DNA from: JALZAI01 sp038212215
GTDB taxonomy: Bacteria; Actinomycetota; Actinomycetes; Mycobacteriales; Jatrophihabitantaceae
Assembly (NCBI GenBank): GCA_038212215.1
Contig: JBBQUT010000001.1
Span: 186,001 to 250,000 of the forward strand
Direction of reading: 5' to 3'
DNA length: 64,000 nt
Shown here: positions 8,461-16,494 of the stretch, piece by piece
Layout of the letters: each line of letters starts with the position of its first letter
How positions within the stretch are numbered: the first letter of the stretch is position 1
The notes under the pieces: generated by a model
The model's database searches: none
What the model was told of the DNA's origin: nothing
Seen by the model: only the letters and a program-made list of their open reading frames with translations
Program-made: the position numbers and the translations under genes

Positions 8461-10308
8461 ATGTGCGGCATCGTGGGGTACGTCGGCCCGAGACCGTCCC
8501 TGGACGTCGTGATCGAGGGGCTGCGCCGCCTGGAGTACCGCGGATACGACTCGGCCGGCGTCGCTGTCATCTCCGCCGACGGCGAGATGCAGATCGCGAA
8601 GCGGGCCGGTCGGATCGAGAATCTCGACAAGGAGCTCGCGTCGAGATCGATCACCGGCACGACCGGGATGGGGCATACCCGCTGGGCCACGCACGGCGCG
8701 CCCAACGACCGAAACGCGCACCCGCACACCGACGCCTCCGGGCGGATCGCGGTGGTGCACAACGGGATCATCGAGAACTTCGCGATGCTGCGCGCCGAGC
8801 TGGAGCGCGCCGGCGTCGAATTCGTCAGCGAGACCGACACCGAGACCGCCGCGCATCTGGTCGCTGCGTACCTGCGTCGCGAGGGTGGCTCGCTGGCCGA
8901 CGCGGTGCGGGCAGTGTGCCGGCGGCTGGACGGCGCGTTCACGCTGGTGTTCCTCGACCGCGAGCAGCCCGACGTCGTGGTGGCAGCTCGGCGCAACTCG
9001 CCGCTCGTCCTGGGCGTGGGTGAGGGCGAGATGTTCCTCGGCAGCGATGTCGCCGCGTTCATCGAGTTCACCCGCGAGGCCGTCGAGCTGGGGCAGGACC
9101 AGGTCGTGGAACTGCGCGCCGACGGCTACACGATCACCGACTTTCACGGTGCACCGGTCGACGGCACGCAGTTCTACATCGACTGGGATCTGGCCGCCGC
9201 CGAGAAAGGCGGCTACGACTTCTTCATGCTCAAGGAGATTCAGGAGCAGCCGGACGCGGTCGCCGACACGCTGCTGGGCCACCTGGTCGGCGGTCACATC
9301 GTGCTCGACGAGCAGCGCATGGACGTCCAGGATCTGCGCGACGTCGAGAAGGTCTTCATCGTGGCCTGCGGCACGGCCTACCACGCCGGCCTGATCGGCA
9401 AGCAGGTCATCGAGCACTGGACGCGCATCCCGGTCGAGGTGGAGATGGCGTCGGAATTCCGCTACCGCGACCCGGTGCTCGACCGGCAGACTCTGGTCGT
9501 CGCGATCAGCCAGTCCGGCGAAACCGCCGACACTCTGGAGGCCGTGCGACATGCACGCCAGCAGGGTGCGCGGGTGCTCGCGATCTGCAATACGAACGGC
9601 GCGCAGATCCCGCGCGAGGCCGACGCCGTGCTTTACACCCACGCCGGTCCGGAGATCGGCGTGGCCGCGACCAAGACCTTTGTCGCGCAACTGGCTGCCG
9701 TTCAGCTGGTGGGCTTGGCCCTCGCCCAGGCCCGTGGCACCAAGTACGGCGACGAGATCGCCCGCGAATACCAGGCGCTGGCCGAGATGCCGGCGGCGAT
9801 CGCCCAGGTGCTCGCCCAGGTGGAACCGGTGCGCGAACTCGCGCGCGAGATCGCGGCGTCCAAGACGGTGTTGTTCATCGGTCGCCACGTCGGCTACCCG
9901 ATCGCCTTGGAGGGCGCCCTCAAGCTCAAGGAGCTCGCCTACATGCACGCCGAGGGGTTCGCGGCCGGCGAGCTCAAGCACGGGCCGATCGCGTTGATCG
10001 AGGCCGGGCTCCCCGTCGTCGTCGTGATGCCTTCGCCGGTCGGACGGGCCGTGCTGCACCAGAAGATGCTCAGCAACATCGCTGAGATCAAAGCACGGGG
10101 GGCGCGCACGATCGTGATCGCCGAGATAGGCGACGAGGCGGTGCGTCGGCACGCCGATCACCTGATCGAAGTGCCCGCCGTGCCGACACTGCTCTCGCCG
10201 TTCGTCACGACCATCCCGATGCAGGTGCTCGCGGCCGAGATCGCCCAGACCCGCGGTTACGACGTGGACAAGCCGCGCAACCTCGCGAAGTCGGTCACTG
10301 TCGAGTAG
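8461..10308 (+). CDS. glmS: Glutamine-fructose-6-phosphate aminotransferase
   Basis: 615 residues. Makes glucosamine-6-phosphate from fructose-6-phosphate and glutamine, the first step of UDP-GlcNAc synthesis. The N-terminal Ntn glutaminase begins MCGIVGYVG, with Cys2 (mature Cys1) as nucleophile, and contains GHTRWATHG. Two SIS sugar-isomerase domains follow, with the SQSGETADT phosphate loop and the C-terminal LAKSVTVE. Starts at ATG 8461. No glmS-ribozyme-like leader is possible in the 59-base upstream gap. Confidence 0.97.
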   Translation: MCGIVGYVGPRPSLDVVIEGLRRLEYRGYDSAGVAVISADGEMQIAKRAGRIENLDKELASRSITGTTGMGHTRWATHGAPNDRNAHPHTDASGRIAVVHNGIIENFAMLRAELERAGVEFVSETDTETAAHLVAAYLRREGGSLADAVRAVCRRLDGAFTLVFLDREQPDVVVAARRNSPLVLGVGEGEMFLGSDVAAFIEFTREAVELGQDQVVELRADGYTITDFHGAPVDGTQFYIDWDLAAAEKGGYDFFMLKEIQEQPDAVADTLLGHLVGGHIVLDEQRMDVQDLRDVEKVFIVACGTAYHAGLIGKQVIEHWTRIPVEVEMASEFRYRDPVLDRQTLVVAISQSGETADTLEAVRHARQQGARVLAICNTNGAQIPREADAVLYTHAGPEIGVAATKTFVAQLAAVQLVGLALAQARGTKYGDEIAREYQALAEMPAAIAQVLAQVEPVRELAREIAASKTVLFIGRHVGYPIALEGALKLKELAYMHAEGFAAGELKHGPIALIEAGLPVVVVMPSPVGRAVLHQKMLSNIAEIKARGARTIVIAEIGDEAVRRHADHLIEVPAVPTLLSPFVTTIPMQVLAAEIAQTRGYDVDKPRNLAKSVTVE

Positions 10309-10341
10309 CTTGTCGCCCCCAGGCTCCACGCGCCGGTGTCA

Positions 10342-10353
10342 TAGGGTGCCGGT
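10342..10353 (+). promoter_or_regulatory. Leaderless-type promoter of the ferredoxin reductase gene
   Basis: TAGGGT followed by six bases and then the GTG start at 10354, the TANNNT-N6-start pattern of leaderless actinobacterial transcripts. No Shine-Dalgarno sequence is present. Confidence 0.5.
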
Positions 10354-11358
10354 GTGACCGCAGCTACTTCCACGTCGGTGGACCTGCTCATCGTCGGCGC
10401 CGGGCCGGTCGGCCTGTTCGGTGCCTACTACGCGGGCGTGCGAAAGCTGTCGACCGCCGTCCTCGACTCGTTGGAGGAACCGGGCGGGCAGATCACCGCG
10501 ATGTATCCGGAAAAGGCGATCTTCGACGTCGCTGGTTTCCCGGCCATCCGCGGCCGCGATCTCGTCGAGCAGTTGATGCAGCAGGCCGCCCCGCACGATC
10601 CGCAGTACCTGCTGGGCCACCAGGCGGTCGAGCTGGAACGCGGCGACGGCAGCTTCGCGGTGACCACCTCGGCAGGCCTGCGCATCGACTGCCGCGCGAT
10701 CGTCATCACTGGCGGCATCGGGACGTTCACCCCACGCCCGCTGCCCAGCGGCGGCGACTATCTCGGGCGCGGCCTGGCTCACTTCGTCCCCGATCCCACG
10801 CTGTACGAGGGTGAGGATGTCGTCGTGGTCGGCGGCGGGGATTCCGCGCTGGACTGGGCCCTGATGCTCGAACCGATCGCGAAGTCGGTGGCGATCGTGC
10901 ACCGGCGGGCGCAGTTTCGCGCGCACCCGCACTCGGTCGAACTGCTCGAGGCGTCGTCGGTCGAGATGATCACCGATGCGCAGATCGCGGCGGTTCGCGG
11001 TGACCCGAGCGTCACCGAGGTCGACCTCGACGTCGCGGGCGTGATCCGCACGCTGCCCTGCCGCCGACTGGTTGCTGCACTCGGTTTCACCGCGAATCTC
11101 GGGCCGCTGATGGAATGGGGGATCGAGATCAAAAAGCGCAGCATCGTCGTGGATTCGATGGGGCGCACCACCGTCCCCGGCATGTACGCTGCGGGCGACA
11201 TCGTCGACTACGACGGCAAGGTAAAGCTGATCGCGACCGGCTTCGGCGAGGTCGCGACCGCCGTCAACAACGCCGCCGCCTATCTCAACCCGCACGTGTC
11301 GGCGTTCCCGGGCCACCTGTCCGACTATGTCCCGGCGACCGGCACACCGACGGCGTAG
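10354..11358 (+). CDS. Ferredoxin-NADP+ reductase, TrxR-like type
   Basis: 334 residues. N-terminal FAD-binding GAGPVGLFGAYYAG, then EEPGGQITAMYPEK, then an NADPH-binding VVGGGDSALDWA and a C-terminal GMYAAGDIVDYDGK FAD motif. The CxxC redox pair of thioredoxin reductases is absent, which places it with the YumC/type-2 ferredoxin or flavodoxin NADP reductases. It would supply reduced ferredoxin to partners such as Fe-S oxygenases. It starts an apparent run fnr-acpS-nnrD with gaps of three and five bases. Confidence 0.88.
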   Translation: MTAATSTSVDLLIVGAGPVGLFGAYYAGVRKLSTAVLDSLEEPGGQITAMYPEKAIFDVAGFPAIRGRDLVEQLMQQAAPHDPQYLLGHQAVELERGDGSFAVTTSAGLRIDCRAIVITGGIGTFTPRPLPSGGDYLGRGLAHFVPDPTLYEGEDVVVVGGGDSALDWALMLEPIAKSVAIVHRRAQFRAHPHSVELLEASSVEMITDAQIAAVRGDPSVTEVDLDVAGVIRTLPCRRLVAALGFTANLGPLMEWGIEIKKRSIVVDSMGRTTVPGMYAAGDIVDYDGKVKLIATGFGEVATAVNNAAAYLNPHVSAFPGHLSDYVPATGTPTA

Positions 11359-11361
11359 GCG

Positions 11362-11730
11362 GTGATCGTCGGGGTGGGGATCGACGTCGTGCCGGTCGCC
11401 CGCTTCGCCGCAGCCTTGCGGCGCACACCTTCGCTCGGGCCGCGGCTCTTCACCACCGCGGAACTGGTGACTGGGTCCGGACAGCCCCGCAGCGCCGAGT
11501 CGCTCGCCGCCCGTTTCGCGGCCAAGGAGGCGCTGGCGAAGGCCCTGGGCGGTGGCGGCGGCCTGCACTGGACGGACGCGGAAGTCATCACCGACGGGTA
11601 CGGCCGCCCGTCGCTCGTCGTCACCGGGACCGTAGCCGAGCGGGCGGCCGCACTCGGCGTGACTCGCTGGCACGTGTCGCTGTCGCACGACGGCGGCGTC
11701 GCGGCGGCGACCGTGATCGCAGAGAGCTGA
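11362..11730 (+). CDS. acpS: Holo-[acyl-carrier-protein] synthase
   Basis: 122 residues, typical for AcpS. Transfers phosphopantetheine from CoA to apo-ACP. The Mg ligands are the Asp of VGIDVV (Asp8) and the Glu of RFAAKEALAKAL; the C-terminal WHVSLSHDGGVA block is also diagnostic. GTG start three bases after the reductase gene. Confidence 0.95.
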   Translation: MIVGVGIDVVPVARFAAALRRTPSLGPRLFTTAELVTGSGQPRSAESLAARFAAKEALAKALGGGGGLHWTDAEVITDGYGRPSLVVTGTVAERAAALGVTRWHVSLSHDGGVAAATVIAES

Positions 11731-11735
11731 GGGCC

Positions 11736-13169
11736 ATGCACGGGGTGTATTCGGTGGACGAGGTCCGCGCGGGCGAGCAGGCGCTGATGGCACGGCGGCC
11801 CGAAGGGGCATTGATGCAGCGGGCAGCGAACGGGTTGGCGGTGCAGTGTTCGCAACTGCTCTGCGCGCAATCCCGGGGTGGGGTCTACGGCGCGCGGGTC
11901 GTGCTGCTGGTCGGTGCGGGCAACAACGGCGGCGACGCGCTGTATGCGGGGGCCCGGCTCGCCGCGCGGGGGGCGCTGGTGACGGCGGTGCTCATCGACG
12001 CCGAACGAGCGCACGCCGGGGGATTGGCTGCGCTGCGGCGCAACGGCGGACGGGTCGCAGGCCCGTCATCGGTGCGAGGCGCCGACCTCGTCATCGACGG
12101 CATCCTCGGGATCGGCGGGCACGGCGGCCTGCGCGAACCCGCTGCAGAGCTGGCCCGAGTCGCCCGCGAGTCGCTGACGGTGGCGGTGGATCTGCCGTCA
12201 GGAGTCGACGCCGACACCGGGGCCGTCACCGGCGAGGCCGTGCACGCCGACGTGACGGTCACCTTCGGCGTGCTCAAACCGGGTGTGGTCGCGGGACGGG
12301 GCGCGGAGCTTGCAGGTGAGGTGCGCCTGGTGGACATCGGCCTACGTGACGTGCTGGGCCCGGCCGCCACGCACGTCCTCGAGGCCGGGGACGTCCGCGA
12401 TCAACTGCACGTGCCCCGGGCTGCCGACGACAAGTACACCCGCGGTGTCGTCGGCGTGGTAGCCGGTTCGGCGCAGTACGGCGGCGCGGGGGTGCTCGCG
12501 ACCGGTTCGGCGCTCTGCGGCGGATCGGGCATGGTGCGCTATGCCGGTGGGTCGCCGGATCAGATCCGGGCACGCTACCCCGAGGTGATCGTGCATCCGG
12601 ACGCGACGCCGAGCGAATTGCGCGTGCAGGCCTGGGTCGTCGGGCCGGGCATGGGCACCGACGACGCGGCCGCAGGGCTGCTGGCCGACGTGCTGTCAAC
12701 GGACGTCCCAGTGATCGTTGACGCCGACGCCATCACGTTGCTCGCCGAGCGTCCGGAACTCGTGCGCGATCGGCAGGCGACGACCGTGCTCACGCCGCAC
12801 GACCGGGAGTTCGAGCGGATCGCCGGTGAGATCGGCGACGACCGGCTCGGCGCCGCCCGCCGCGCTGCGCGTGAGCTGCGCGCGACCGTGCTGCTCAAAG
12901 GCAATACGACCGTGGTCGCCGCGCCCGACGGCTCGTCCTACGTCAACCCCACGGGCACGCCCTGGCTCGCGACCGCTGGCAGCGGGGACGTGCTCAGCGG
13001 GCTGCTGGGCGCGCTGCTCGCGTCCGGTCTGGACGCGCCGCTCGCGGCGGCGTCGGCCGCGTACCTGCACGGTGTGGCCGGCCAGCGCGCGGCCGTGGCA
13101 GGCCCGCCCACCGCGCCCGACGTGCTCGCCGAGCTACGTCCGGCAATCCACGCGCTGCTCAGCGGCTGA
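11736..13169 (+). CDS. nnrD: Bifunctional NAD(P)HX epimerase/dehydratase
   Basis: 477 residues from ATG 11736. Repairs hydrated NADH and NADPH. The N-terminal epimerase domain carries VGAGNNGGDALYAG and the DLPSGVDADTG loop. The C-terminal ADP/ATP-dependent dehydratase (ribokinase-like) domain carries NPTGTP and the diagnostic TAGSGDVLSG. The acpS-nnrD pairing is common in actinobacteria. The open frame extends far upstream but only through the preceding genes in another frame, so the internal ATG is correct. Confidence 0.94.
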   Translation: MHGVYSVDEVRAGEQALMARRPEGALMQRAANGLAVQCSQLLCAQSRGGVYGARVVLLVGAGNNGGDALYAGARLAARGALVTAVLIDAERAHAGGLAALRRNGGRVAGPSSVRGADLVIDGILGIGGHGGLREPAAELARVARESLTVAVDLPSGVDADTGAVTGEAVHADVTVTFGVLKPGVVAGRGAELAGEVRLVDIGLRDVLGPAATHVLEAGDVRDQLHVPRAADDKYTRGVVGVVAGSAQYGGAGVLATGSALCGGSGMVRYAGGSPDQIRARYPEVIVHPDATPSELRVQAWVVGPGMGTDDAAAGLLADVLSTDVPVIVDADAITLLAERPELVRDRQATTVLTPHDREFERIAGEIGDDRLGAARRAARELRATVLLKGNTTVVAAPDGSSYVNPTGTPWLATAGSGDVLSGLLGALLASGLDAPLAAASAAYLHGVAGQRAAVAGPPTAPDVLAELRPAIHALLSG

Positions 13170-13300
13170 GCGGCGACCTGGCCGGCGGCGCCTGGGCTAT
13201 CCCGGGTGATCGTTGCCCTTCCTGCAGCGGCAGCGCGCTGCGCAACGGCCAATGATCAAGCGGCCTTTGTGCCGGCGGGTGGCGCTCGAGGCAATCGCCG

Positions 13301-13312
13301 TAGGCTCGGGTC
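13301..13312 (+). promoter_or_regulatory. Leaderless-type promoter of mqnC
   Basis: TAGGCT, six bases, then the mqnC ATG at 13313. The 143-bp gap after nnrD otherwise shows no gene. Confidence 0.45.
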
Positions 13313-14479
13313 ATGTCCGACGCCATTTCGCACGTGCTCGCCCGCGCAGCCGAGGGCGGGCGGATCACGCCGGACGAGGCGCTGTTGCTGTACACCGACG
13401 CACCGTTGCATGCCCTGGGCAGGGCCGCTGACACCGTGCGCCGGCGCCGTTACCCCGACGGCATCGCGACCTACATCATCGATCGCAACATCAACTACAC
13501 GAACGTGTGCGTGACTGCCTGCAAGTTCTGCGCGTTCTACCGCTCCCCGAAGCACGAGGAGGGCTGGACGCACAGCCTGGACGAGCTGCTGCGCCGCTGC
13601 GGCGAGGCCGTCGAACTCGGCGCCACGCAGATCATGTTGCAGGGTGGCCATTCGCCGGAACTGGGCATGCAGTGGTACGAGCAGACCTTCAGCGCGATCA
13701 AGCGGGACTATCCGCAGCTCGTGCTGCACTCGCTCGGCGCGTCCGAGGTCGTGCACATCAGCCGCACGTCCGATCTCGATGTCGGCACCGTCATCAGCAG
13801 GCTGAAGGCAGCGGGGCTTGATTCGTTCGCCGGGGCCGGTGCCGAGATTCTCGTTGCGCGGCCCCGAACCGCGATCGCGCCGCTGAAGGAGTCAGGCGAG
13901 ACCTGGCTGCGGGTGATGGAGACCGCGCACGGGCAGGGCCTGGAATCCACCGCCACGTTCATGATGGGGACGGGCGAGACGAACGCTGAGCGCATCGCGC
14001 ACCTGCGCATGATCCGTGAGGTGCAGGACCGTACCGGAGGCTTCCGGTCCTTCATCCCGTGGACCTACCAGCCGGAGAACAACCACCTCAAGGGTCGCAC
14101 CCAGGCCACCAGCCTGGAATACCTGCGCATGGTCGCCGTCGCACGGCTGTTCTTCGACAATGTCAATCATCTGCAGGGTTCCTGGCTGACGACCGGCAAG
14201 GACATCGGCCAGCTGACCTTGCACTTCGGTGCCGACGACCTCGGTTCGGTGATGCTCGAGGAGAACGTCGTTTCCAGCGCCGGGGCCAGACACCGCAGCA
14301 ACCGCACCGAGCTCATCGGGCTGATCCGCGGCGCCGGGCGCGTCCCGGCCCAACGCGACACGCTCTACCGCCATCTCGTCGTGCACACCGACCCGGCCGA
14401 TGATCCCATCGATGACCGGGTGCACTCGCACTTCAGCTCGACCGCGCTCGACCTGCTACCCGTCGCCGCGGCGGGCTGA
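13313..14479 (+). CDS. mqnC: Cyclic dehypoxanthinyl futalosine synthase (radical SAM)
   Basis: 388 residues. Radical-SAM Cys triad Cys66-x3-Cys70-x2-Cys73 in NVCVTACKFCAFY. The downstream blocks MLQGGHSPELG, LHSLGASEVVH, MGTGETNAERI and PWTYQPENNHLKG match MqnC rather than the related MqnE, CofG or CofH. The enzyme cyclises dehypoxanthine futalosine in the futalosine route to menaquinone. The menaquinone methyltransferase menG lies 1 kb downstream on the same strand. The other mqn genes are not in this window. Confidence 0.92.
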   Translation: MSDAISHVLARAAEGGRITPDEALLLYTDAPLHALGRAADTVRRRRYPDGIATYIIDRNINYTNVCVTACKFCAFYRSPKHEEGWTHSLDELLRRCGEAVELGATQIMLQGGHSPELGMQWYEQTFSAIKRDYPQLVLHSLGASEVVHISRTSDLDVGTVISRLKAAGLDSFAGAGAEILVARPRTAIAPLKESGETWLRVMETAHGQGLESTATFMMGTGETNAERIAHLRMIREVQDRTGGFRSFIPWTYQPENNHLKGRTQATSLEYLRMVAVARLFFDNVNHLQGSWLTTGKDIGQLTLHFGADDLGSVMLEENVVSSAGARHRSNRTELIGLIRGAGRVPAQRDTLYRHLVVHTDPADDPIDDRVHSHFSSTALDLLPVAAAG

Positions 14480-14494
14480 GCGAGAGCCCGACCG

Positions 14495-15400
14495 GTGTCG
14501 CTCGCGGTCGCCGTCCCCCTCGGCATCGCCTCGGCCGTGGTGTACGGCACGTCCATCGTCGTCCAGCATCGCCGTGCGCACGCCGGTTCGGGAGAGGAAG
14601 ACGCGGGTCGGCTGCTGCACCTGCTCAAGGATCCGGTGTGGTTGCTGGCCATCGGCGGCGACTTCATCGGGTTCCTGCTGCAGATCGGCGCGCTGGCCAC
14701 CGGGCCGGTCGTGGTCATCCAGCCGCTTGTGGTGCTGATGCTGCCGGTGTCACTGGTCGCGTCCTATCTGATGGGTGGACCCCATCCGCAATTCGGGGAC
14801 TACCTCAGTAGCCTGGCCGTGATCGGCGGGCTGTCCGGGTTCCTGGCGATGCTCGACTACTCGACCCGCCACCATCCGCGCCAGCCACATACGCCTGACC
14901 CAGGCGATCTCGCCATTGCCGTCGTGGTGGTACTCGTCGTCGGCATCGGGCTGTGCTTGGCGGTGCGCGAGCGCAACGCCACGCTGCGCGGGGCTGTGTA
15001 CGGCGGCGTCGCCGGGGCGTGCTTCGGGACGCTCGGAGTGCTCATCAACTCCGCCGCGCATCGTCTTGTCGAGCGCGATGTGGGCGACTTGTTCACCACC
15101 AGATCGGGAATGCTGACCGTGCTCGGCATGCTGCTGGTCGGCGCAACGGGGATCGTACTGACTCAGGTGTCGTTCCAGGTCGGCGCACTTGGGGCCACGT
15201 TGCCCGCCAACCTGGCGACGGATCCGGTGACGGCCGTCATCCTCGGGTCATTGCTGCTTCACGAGCGAGTGCCGACCGGGCCGTGGTACCTGCTCGGTGA
15301 CGTGTTGTGCGTGGCTGCTGTGGTCGCGGGCGCCATCCGGCTGGCGGCGCCCGCAACGGCACCGGTCATTTCACGGCGCTCGGCCCAACAAGCGCACTGA
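14495..15400 (+). CDS. DMT-family membrane transporter
   Basis: 301 residues with nine to ten hydrophobic helices in two similar halves, as in the drug/metabolite transporter superfamily. Motifs typical of actinobacterial members are IGALATGPVVVIQPL in the first half and GALGATLPANLATDPVTAVILG in the second. The substrate is unknown. GTG 14495 lies 15 bases after mqnC and the gene sits between two menaquinone genes, which may be only conserved gene order. Confidence 0.82.
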   Translation: MSLAVAVPLGIASAVVYGTSIVVQHRRAHAGSGEEDAGRLLHLLKDPVWLLAIGGDFIGFLLQIGALATGPVVVIQPLVVLMLPVSLVASYLMGGPHPQFGDYLSSLAVIGGLSGFLAMLDYSTRHHPRQPHTPDPGDLAIAVVVVLVVGIGLCLAVRERNATLRGAVYGGVAGACFGTLGVLINSAAHRLVERDVGDLFTTRSGMLTVLGMLLVGATGIVLTQVSFQVGALGATLPANLATDPVTAVILGSLLLHERVPTGPWYLLGDVLCVAAVVAGAIRLAAPATAPVISRRSAQQAH

Positions 15401-15465
15401 GTTCCAAACCCGAGCCCCGCCTCGGCGATGCGGGTGCACGGTGGCGAGGATGCGACGATGAGGTC

Positions 15466-16167
15466 ATGAGTCGTGCGGCGTTGGACAAACAGCCACGCGA
15501 AGTTGCCGCGATGTTCGACGGCGTCGCGGGCCGCTACGACGTCACAAACACCGTCCTGTCGGCCGGTCTGGACCGGTACTGGCGAAAGCGCACGCGGCAA
15601 TGCCTGGAACTTCGGCCCGGTCAGCGCGTGCTCGACCTCGCCGCGGGGACGGGCGTGTCGACGGCCGAGCTGAAGCGCTCGGGAGCGGCAGCTGTCGGAT
15701 GTGACTTCTCGCTGGGGATGCTGCGCGCCGGGCGGGCGAGCAAGCGCCGACGCGACGTGGCGATGGTCGCCGGCGACGGTACGCACCTGCCCTTCGCCGA
15801 CGAGGTGTTCGACTCGGTTGCGATCTCGTTCGGGCTGCGCAACATCGCCGACGTCGAGGCAGCGCTGCGCGAAATGGCGCGGGTGGTGCGCCCCGGCGGC
15901 CGCCTTGTGGTCTGCGAGTTCAGCCGGCCGACCAACGCCGTGTTCCGGGTGCTTTACCTCAACTATCTGATGCGCGCGCTGCCCTGGCTGGCGCGCCGCG
16001 TGTCGTCCAACCCGGACGCCTATGTCTACCTGGCCGAATCGATCCGGGCGTGGCCCGCACAGCAAGAGCTTGCCCGCACCATCGCCGGTGCGGGATGGTC
16101 GGACGTGCGCTACCGCAACCTGAGCGGCGCAATCGTCGCGCTGCACCTCGCAGAGCGTCCCGAATAG
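15466..16167 (+). CDS. menG: Demethylmenaquinone methyltransferase
   Basis: 233 residues from ATG 15466. UbiE/MenG class I methyltransferase: SAM motif VLDLAAGTGVSTAEL (about residues 48-62), the FDSVAISFGLRNIADVEAAL block and GGRLVVCEFSRP. Catalyses the last step of menaquinone synthesis, methylating demethylmenaquinone. Its N-terminus MFDGVAGRYDVTN is typical. It acts after the futalosine pathway represented by mqnC. Confidence 0.94.
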   Translation: MSRAALDKQPREVAAMFDGVAGRYDVTNTVLSAGLDRYWRKRTRQCLELRPGQRVLDLAAGTGVSTAELKRSGAAAVGCDFSLGMLRAGRASKRRRDVAMVAGDGTHLPFADEVFDSVAISFGLRNIADVEAALREMARVVRPGGRLVVCEFSRPTNAVFRVLYLNYLMRALPWLARRVSSNPDAYVYLAESIRAWPAQQELARTIAGAGWSDVRYRNLSGAIVALHLAERPE

Positions 16168-16209
16168 CGTCGTTACCTTCGTGCCAGGCGGGGGTAGAGC
16201 ACCAACCGA

Positions 16210-16227
16210 GTCGGGCAGTCACCCGAC
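16210..16227 (+). terminator. Short hairpin between menG and the repeat-peptide operon
   Basis: GTCGGG (16210-16215) and CCCGAC (16222-16227) form a six-base stem with a six-base loop, without a T-run. It may be a weak terminator for menG or a leader structure just before the GAAGGAG ribosome-binding site at 16235-16241. Confidence 0.3.
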
Positions 16228-16248
16228 CGACGAGCGAAGGAGCTTGTA

Positions 16249-16488
16249 ATGGACGACGACGACATGACCACGAGCAGCGACGGCGGTGCTGACGGCGGCG
16301 CGCAGCCTGGACCCGAGGGCCCTGCCGACAGTGGCGCGGGCAACGACGGCGGAGCCGACGGCGGCGCGGATAGCGGTGCCGACGGCCACGCCGACTCGCC
16401 CGGCGGCGACGGCGGCGCGGACGGCTCGGCCGGTGACGGCCACGCCGACTCGCCCGGCAGCGACGGCGGCGCGGATGGCAGCGCGTAG
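16249..16488 (+). CDS. 79-residue Asp/Gly/Ala repeat peptide
   Basis: An unusually acidic low-complexity peptide starting MDDDDMTTSS and made of DGGADGG-like units. The C-terminal 35 residues are two copies of an 18-residue unit, DGHADSPG-x-DGGADGSA, at 45-62 and 63-79 (54-bp DNA period, copies at 16381 and 16435). His occurs only in the two repeats (His47, His65). There are no Cys, Lys, Arg or aromatic residues. ATG 16249 has a perfect GAAGGAG seven bases upstream, so it is translated in its own right. Only six bases separate it from the JmjC gene. No known function; it could be a modified peptide or a substrate of the oxygenase. Confidence 0.75.
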   Translation: MDDDDMTTSSDGGADGGAQPGPEGPADSGAGNDGGADGGADSGADGHADSPGGDGGADGSAGDGHADSPGSDGGADGSA

Positions 16489-16494
16489 CAGGAC

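Noticed and set aside
7870..10329. 819-residue minus-strand open frame
   Set aside because: Antisense to glmS, which has every expected motif.
16249..16488. Treating the D/G/A repeat ORF as a composition artefact
   Set aside because: It has a near-ideal GAAGGAG seven bases before ATG, no gene on the opposite strand, a 54-bp in-frame tandem repeat and tight spacing to the next gene, so I kept it as real.
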